Below are positions 6,726-9,859 of a DNA stretch of 9,859 nt, piece by piece. The stretch is from Bacillota bacterium (GTDB taxonomy: Bacteria; Bacillota; Clostridia; Lachnospirales; Lachnospiraceae): contig JAEYWQ010000096.1 in assembly GCA_023428885.1 (NCBI GenBank), positions 1 through 9,859 on the forward strand. The letters run 5' to 3'. A program made the translations under genes and the position numbers. The notes below the pieces were generated by a model. The model was not told the origin of the DNA. It saw only the letters and a program-made list of their open reading frames with translations, and searched no databases. Positions within the stretch are counted from its first letter, which is position 1. The number at the start of each line of letters is the position of its first letter.

Positions 6726-7631
6726 CTACACAATGTTACAGTTCGTATGTATGCGATAACGGTTAGGTGTTGTACCAGTGATTTTCTTAAAAAGATTGAT
6801 AAAGTGAGGAGTGTTTTCGATTCCTACTTTATAGCCGACTTCGCTTATACTTAATCTTGTATCCTCTAATAATTCTTTTGCTGCTTCGATACGAATGCGG
6901 ATGAGGTAATCAATTGGCGAATATGTTGTATATAACTTAAAATCCTTCGCTAATTTAAACTTATTATAATTAATTTCGCTGGCAATTGAATCTAAAGTGT
7001 GATTTTCTGTATATCGATGGTCTAACATATTTTTCATTTTTACTATATAATCAGGAACTTCAAAAGTATTCTGAGTCTTTTGTAATTTTAAGATGACAGC
7101 ATATGTAAGTAGTTCATTGATTGTTTGCGATTGCAATAATTCACGTATGCTGTTGTTTTTTTCTTTTTTTATATTTAACTTACGTAGTAAGCTCTTGATC
7201 TGTTTGTTAGAATCATCTAGGCAGATTGGTATGCCATCACTAAGAAACATATCATAAAATTTTTTGATTCCATTACCGTTGATGTAAAGAGCTTCGTACG
7301 ACCAGGTGCAATGTGTTATTTCTAATTGAAATGTAGAATTACAGTCTAGAAAAAGAAAGTTATGTTCATTTAATTCGTAAGTCTGATTGTTCCAAACTAT
7401 TTGTGCACAACCATGATTGCAATAAAGGAAAAGATAACTGTCAATCTCATGATGCTCAATACTCCAAGGAAATGTTACATTCATCTCTTCGTATAATTGC
7501 ACATAAAGCAGATAGTTTGAGGCCACCTCTGAAGGTTCAAAACAGTACTGAGCTAACAGCTGTTCATTGCGATTGCAAGTCAGAGTATGCTTGGATGCAA
7601 CAATTTGGCATTTCAAATCAATAAACGTCAT
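6726..7631 (-). CDS. AraC-family transcriptional regulator
   Basis: 301 residues with the standard AraC layout. An N-terminal cupin-like ligand domain covers about residues 30-115, with the stretch EIDSYLFLYCNHGCAQIVWN followed by NNQTYELNEHNFLFLDCN. A C-terminal double helix-turn-helix covers about 196-295: LDSIASEINYNKFKLAKDFK, then DYLIRIRIEAAKELLEDTRL, and the signature SISEVGYKVGIENTPHFINL followed by FKKITGTTPNRYR. The start at 7631 is supported by AAAGGGA a few bases upstream on the minus strand. It is divergent from the phospholipase-like/APH gene across 455 bp and convergent with the LacI-family gene. Divergent placement makes the 8087 gene a possible target. The effector is unknown. 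Confidence 0.93.
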   Translation of the reverse strand: MTFIDLKCQIVASKHTLTCNRNEQLLAQYCFEPSEVASNYLLYVQLYEEMNVTFPWSIEHHEIDSYLFLYCNHGCAQIVWNNQTYELNEHNFLFLDCNSTFQLEITHCTWSYEALYINGNGIKKFYDMFLSDGIPICLDDSNKQIKSLLRKLNIKKEKNNSIRELLQSQTINELLTYAVILKLQKTQNTFEVPDYIVKMKNMLDHRYTENHTLDSIASEINYNKFKLAKDFKLYTTYSPIDYLIRIRIEAAKELLEDTRLSISEVGYKVGIENTPHFINLFKKITGTTPNRYRIHTNCNIV

Positions 7632-7684
7632 AATATTCCCTTTCTCTTAAATTATCAATACAATGTAATGGAGCATTTATTTAC

Positions 7685-7751
7685 TTTATTAGTTAATAAA
7701 ATAAAATAGTAAAGTAATAAAAATATAAGAACAATCTATCTTTATTAGTTA
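7685..7751. repeat. Direct repeat TTTATTAGTTA flanking the araC transcription start
   Basis: An identical 11-bp word occurs at 7685-7695 and 7741-7751, 56 bp apart. The second copy lies immediately downstream of the minus-strand -10 box and so covers the predicted transcription start. A nested inverted repeat is also present: TTACTTTA at 7681-7688 with TAAAGTAA at 7710-7717. These could be regulator binding sites; the low complexity of the region tempers this. Confidence 0.35.
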
Positions 7752-7752
7752 T

Positions 7753-7781
7753 ATAATATGGCGAAAACTCTATGATGTCAA
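7753..7781 (-). promoter_or_regulatory. Sigma-A-type promoter of the araC-family gene
   Basis: On the minus strand, a perfect TTGACA (7781-7776) is followed 17 bp later by TATTAT (7758-7753). The predicted start is near 7746, giving a leader of about 115 nt before the ATG at 7631. Confidence 0.65.
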
Positions 7782-7910
7782 GGAAAATCTAAGGCTTTCA
7801 TCGTCAATACTGACAAAGTGAATTATTATCTCAAGGAGAACAATAAATAATAATGTAAATTATAAACAAAAAAGCACAAATTAAGTGAATTAGTTGATTA
7901 CAAGATATGT

Positions 7911-7985
7911 TGCAATATGCATGACTAATATGTTACTAAATAGTGCATAAATATAATATTTTGCATAAAATTGTGCAAAGATGCA
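7911..7985. promoter_or_regulatory. Cluster of six TGCA sites in the divergent control region
   Basis: TGCA occurs at 7911, 7918, 7944, 7962, 7974 and 7982 inside 75 AT-rich bases. Two are embedded in TGCATAA (7944, 7962), and the last two form a perfect dyad, TGTGCA-AAGA-TGCACA (7972-7987 region). The density suggests a multi-site regulator binding region, placed 50-130 bp upstream of the putative promoter of the 8087 gene. The rest of 7786-8030 shows no credible gene. Confidence 0.4.
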
Positions 7986-8032
7986 CACATTAAATCGAAC
8001 CATTAGTAAGGATAGGTAAAATGACGGCTTTA

Positions 8033-8041
8033 TGGTATACT
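8033..8041 (+). promoter_or_regulatory. Extended -10 promoter of the phospholipase-like/APH gene
   Basis: TATGGTATACT contains a TRTG extension before a TATACT -10 (8036-8041). No good -35 lies 16-18 bp upstream, which fits a promoter dependent on the extended -10 or on an activator bound to the upstream sites. The predicted leader is about 40 nt. Confidence 0.5.
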
Positions 8042-8086
8042 TATTTGAATAGAGTTTAATTAGTTAAAGGAAAGGAATATTAGGCT

Positions 8087-9550
8087 ATGGCTACTTGGTT
8101 GGTTCATTTACGTGTGGCGGATTGTTTATATGGAGAATTTTATGATTTAAGAAGTCAGATGTTTTTTGTGGGTTCGCTGGCGCCTGACTGTGGTATACCG
8201 AATGAGGATTGGACAATTTTTACGCCAGATAAAGAGCTATCTCACTTTAAGAGTGATTCCAATTATAAAGATTGGGAATATCCAGAGAAGTTTGCAAACA
8301 AATATCTAAGAGGAAGGTCTCATACCAGAGAGGAATTTTCCTTTTATCTAGGCTACTATATTCATTTAGTTACGGACGTATTGTGGAGTCGTGAGATTCT
8401 ATCTCCCATAAAGAAACGTTATGAGAAGGAATTTATAGAAGACCAACAATTTATATGGAAGGTGAAGAAGAATTGGTATGACCTGGATCATTTATACCTT
8501 AAGAATCATCCTGACTTTCATGCTTACCGTGAGTATGAAAAGGCAAAGGGATTTCAGAACATATATATGGATGAATTCTCGAAGAATGCCTTTGCGCAAC
8601 GGTTAGAATACATAACTAGTTTTTATAATGCTGCTCCTCATGGTAATAATTTTGAGAATATGTATTTAACTGAAGAGGAGATGGATGAGTTTGTAGCTAA
8701 AGCAGTTGAAGAGATTCGATCTACTTCCTATGCAGGACAATTTACTGTTACGAAACAATACATGAAACAGCTACCATTGGAAATAAGAGAAATAATTGAA
8801 GACATACCCTTTCAAGAAGAGAACATTGGTTGCTCTGGCTCGAAAATTCTGATGTTTGAGAACGATATGGTACTTAAGGTTGAAGCTGTGAGTAGATCCT
8901 CCAGGAATGAACACCAAGTGATGTCATGGTTGCACAATTATTTAATTGTACCTGAAGTTATTGTATCATTGGAACGGGATAAGGTAAGCTATTTATTGAT
9001 GAGTAAGATGAAGGGTACCATGTCTTGCAGTGAGGAGTTTGTGAATAATCCCCAAAGGTTGGTTCGCTGTTTAGCAAAGGGATTAAAGAACTTGTGGTCT
9101 ATCCCTATTAGCCAGTTCTCTCGTGATATGTCTCATTCGATTAAGCTAGAACTAGCGAAAGAACGTATTGATCATGGGAATATTCTTATAGAACATATGG
9201 AAGAAGATACGATTGGTGAGAATGGATTCGCTTCTGTATTAGAATTGTACAATTACTTAATTCAAAATGCACCAGAGGATGATCTGGTAATATCACATGG
9301 TGATTATTGTCTTCCAAACATATTCATAACAGAATCAGATCAAATTGCTTATATTGATCTTGGAAATTGTGGGGTTGCAGATCGGTATCAAGATATCGCA
9401 CTTTGTGTTCGTTCCTTAAAATATAATCTTTCATGTGTAGGTATCGTTGAGGAATTCGAATATTATAGGAAGTTATTATTTGATGAACTTGGTATAGAAC
9501 CTGATGAATTTAAGATAAGATATTATATTTTGCTAGATGAACTATTTTAA
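8087..9550 (+). CDS. Fusion: zinc-dependent phospholipase C-like domain + APH(3')-like aminoglycoside phosphotransferase domain
   Basis: A 487-residue soluble protein with two enzyme-like domains. Residues 1 to about 200 resemble the Zn_dep_PLPC family: MATWLVHLRVAD, FFVGSLAPDCGIPNEDW, ELSHFK and YYIHLVTDVLW, with likely metal ligands H7, D34, H53, H93 and D97. There is no signal peptide, so it should act in the cytoplasm. Residues about 225-487 align along their length with APH(3') kinases: K264 in MVLKVE, E275 in SRNEHQVMSWL, the Brenner-type HGDYCLPNIF (H404, D406, N411), the metal aspartate D424 in IDLGNCGVADRYQDIALCVR, and a C-terminus IRYYILLDELF that closely resembles that of APH(3')-IIIa. 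All kinase catalytic residues are present. The start at 8087 has AAAGGA 10 bp upstream. The real substrates are unknown: aminoglycoside 3'-phosphorylation is possible, but a housekeeping small-molecule kinase is equally open. No mobile element flanks it and codon use looks native. Confidence 0.87.
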   Translation: MATWLVHLRVADCLYGEFYDLRSQMFFVGSLAPDCGIPNEDWTIFTPDKELSHFKSDSNYKDWEYPEKFANKYLRGRSHTREEFSFYLGYYIHLVTDVLWSREILSPIKKRYEKEFIEDQQFIWKVKKNWYDLDHLYLKNHPDFHAYREYEKAKGFQNIYMDEFSKNAFAQRLEYITSFYNAAPHGNNFENMYLTEEEMDEFVAKAVEEIRSTSYAGQFTVTKQYMKQLPLEIREIIEDIPFQEENIGCSGSKILMFENDMVLKVEAVSRSSRNEHQVMSWLHNYLIVPEVIVSLERDKVSYLLMSKMKGTMSCSEEFVNNPQRLVRCLAKGLKNLWSIPISQFSRDMSHSIKLELAKERIDHGNILIEHMEEDTIGENGFASVLELYNYLIQNAPEDDLVISHGDYCLPNIFITESDQIAYIDLGNCGVADRYQDIALCVRSLKYNLSCVGIVEEFEYYRKLLFDELGIEPDEFKIRYYILLDELF

Positions 9551-9729
9551 TTCATCACAAGTGAGGCAGCTTGTTGACTCATCTTGTTTGCGCGAAAGCA
9601 AGATGGTCAGATGACAGGAGGACAGCAAAACTGTCCGCATATTATCACAAGCTTGCTTGCATATATGCGAACGCACACGCTAACCGAAAGAGTGTTTCTT
9701 ACGGTTTGAAAAAAAGGTCAAATTAGGGG
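9551..9729. other. Non-coding intergenic stretch rich in hairpins
   Basis: No credible gene. Successive hairpins are visible: CATCTTG at 9580-9586 with CAAGATG at 9599-9605 (extended inward), the repeat copy B (9604-9637), CGCATAT at 9636-9642 with ATATGCG at 9663-9669, and AACCGAAAG at 9682-9690 with CTTACGGTT at 9698-9706 (one mismatch). None is followed by a T-run, so the gene ending at 9550 has no recognisable intrinsic terminator here. Confidence 0.6.
9604..9637. repeat. Palindromic intergenic repeat, copy B
   Basis: Shares 26 of 34 positions with 5477-5510, including the uninterrupted TCAGATGACA. The inner stem GGACAG (9620-9625) and CTGTCC (9631-9636) is kept with a five-base loop, while the loop sequence differs (CAAAA versus CTAAC). 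The outer right arm seen in copy A is missing, and a different hairpin follows. Confidence 0.6.
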
Positions 9730-9758
9730 TTGACTTTTACTTTTTGGGGTGGTACACT
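9730..9758 (+). promoter_or_regulatory. Promoter P1 reading out of the window
   Basis: TTGACT (9730-9735), 17 bp, TACACT (9753-9758), with TGG immediately before the -10 as an extension. It is followed by about 70 bp of AT-rich leader and then a second promoter. Confidence 0.65.
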
Positions 9759-9830
9759 AACTAAGCTGCTCGAAAGAGTATGATAATTGTATAAACAATT
9801 TATGCCATATAAAACCTTATAAATTAAGGG

Positions 9831-9859
9831 TTGACAAGATGTATACGCTGTGTTAGAAT
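9831..9859 (+). promoter_or_regulatory. Promoter P2 at the right edge
   Basis: A perfect TTGACA (9831-9836), 17 bp, then TAGAAT (9854-9859), preceded by TGTGT, which gives a TRTG extension. The -10 is the last six bases of the window. Both promoters share GGGTTGAC at the -35. A tandem arrangement this strong is typical of stable RNA or other highly expressed genes, but the gene itself is not visible. Confidence 0.75.

Noticed and set aside
7403..7624. Plus-strand 73-codon frame opposite the araC-family gene
   Set aside because: It is a shadow of the conserved minus-strand regulator, with no supporting ribosome site or domain.
7833..7858. AAGGAG followed by ATG at 7853
   Set aside because: The ATG is followed at once by TAA, so there is no reading frame.
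8021..8059. 12-codon leader peptide (MTALWYTYLNRV) before the APH fusion gene, as in attenuation-controlled resistance genes
   Set aside because: It overlaps the best -10 box (8036-8041), so it would not be on that transcript, its ribosome site is weak, and no paired attenuator hairpins are evident.
8087..9550. Recently acquired mobile resistance gene
   Set aside because: No insertion sequence, integron or plasmid feature flanks it, and its composition matches its neighbours.
9682..9716. Hairpin followed by a homopolymer run as a terminator
   Set aside because: The run is of A on the plus strand, and on the minus strand the T-run precedes the hairpin, so neither strand has terminator geometry.

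Overview
The window looks like a chromosomal segment from an AT-rich, Gram-positive anaerobe of the Clostridia, probably Lachnospiraceae. This is inferred from the strong AGGAGG-type ribosome sites, TRTG-extended -10 promoters, the protein flavour and the compact operons. No plasmid, phage or transposase genes are visible.

Layout: (1) 2-730, the 3' part of mutY, a DNA repair adenine glycosylase cut by the left edge. (2) 764-1681, a LysR-type regulator 33 bp downstream. (3) 1675-1958, a 284-bp imperfect palindrome that can fold into one long interrupted hairpin and whose left end overlaps the lysR stop codon. (4) 2116-5430, a leucine biosynthesis cluster in the order leuB, small membrane protein, leuC, leuD, closed by a clear intrinsic terminator. 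LeuCD and LeuB carry out the isomerisation and oxidative decarboxylation steps after LeuA. leuA itself is not in the window. (5) 5532-6636, a LacI-family regulator with its own strong promoter and a perfect 9-bp inverted repeat at the start region, facing (6) an AraC-family regulator (7631-6726, minus strand). The two share a bidirectional terminator. (7) 7632-8086, a 455-bp divergent control region with a consensus promoter for araC, a repeated TTTATTAGTTA word and an unusual cluster of six TGCA sites. (8) 8087-9550, a two-domain protein: an N-terminal zinc-dependent phospholipase C-like domain joined to a complete APH(3')-type aminoglycoside phosphotransferase-like kinase. (9) 9551-9859, a non-coding stretch with several hairpins, including a copy of a palindromic repeat also found after leuD, and then two well-formed tandem promoters reading out of the window.

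The leu genes form the one clear metabolic unit; the LysR protein upstream is a plausible but unproven regulator of it. The LacI and AraC regulators are orphans here, with no transport or sugar genes beside them. The most unusual item is the phospholipase-like/APH fusion. Next are the long hairpin between lysR and leuB, the membrane protein embedded in the leu operon, and the repeated palindromic element.
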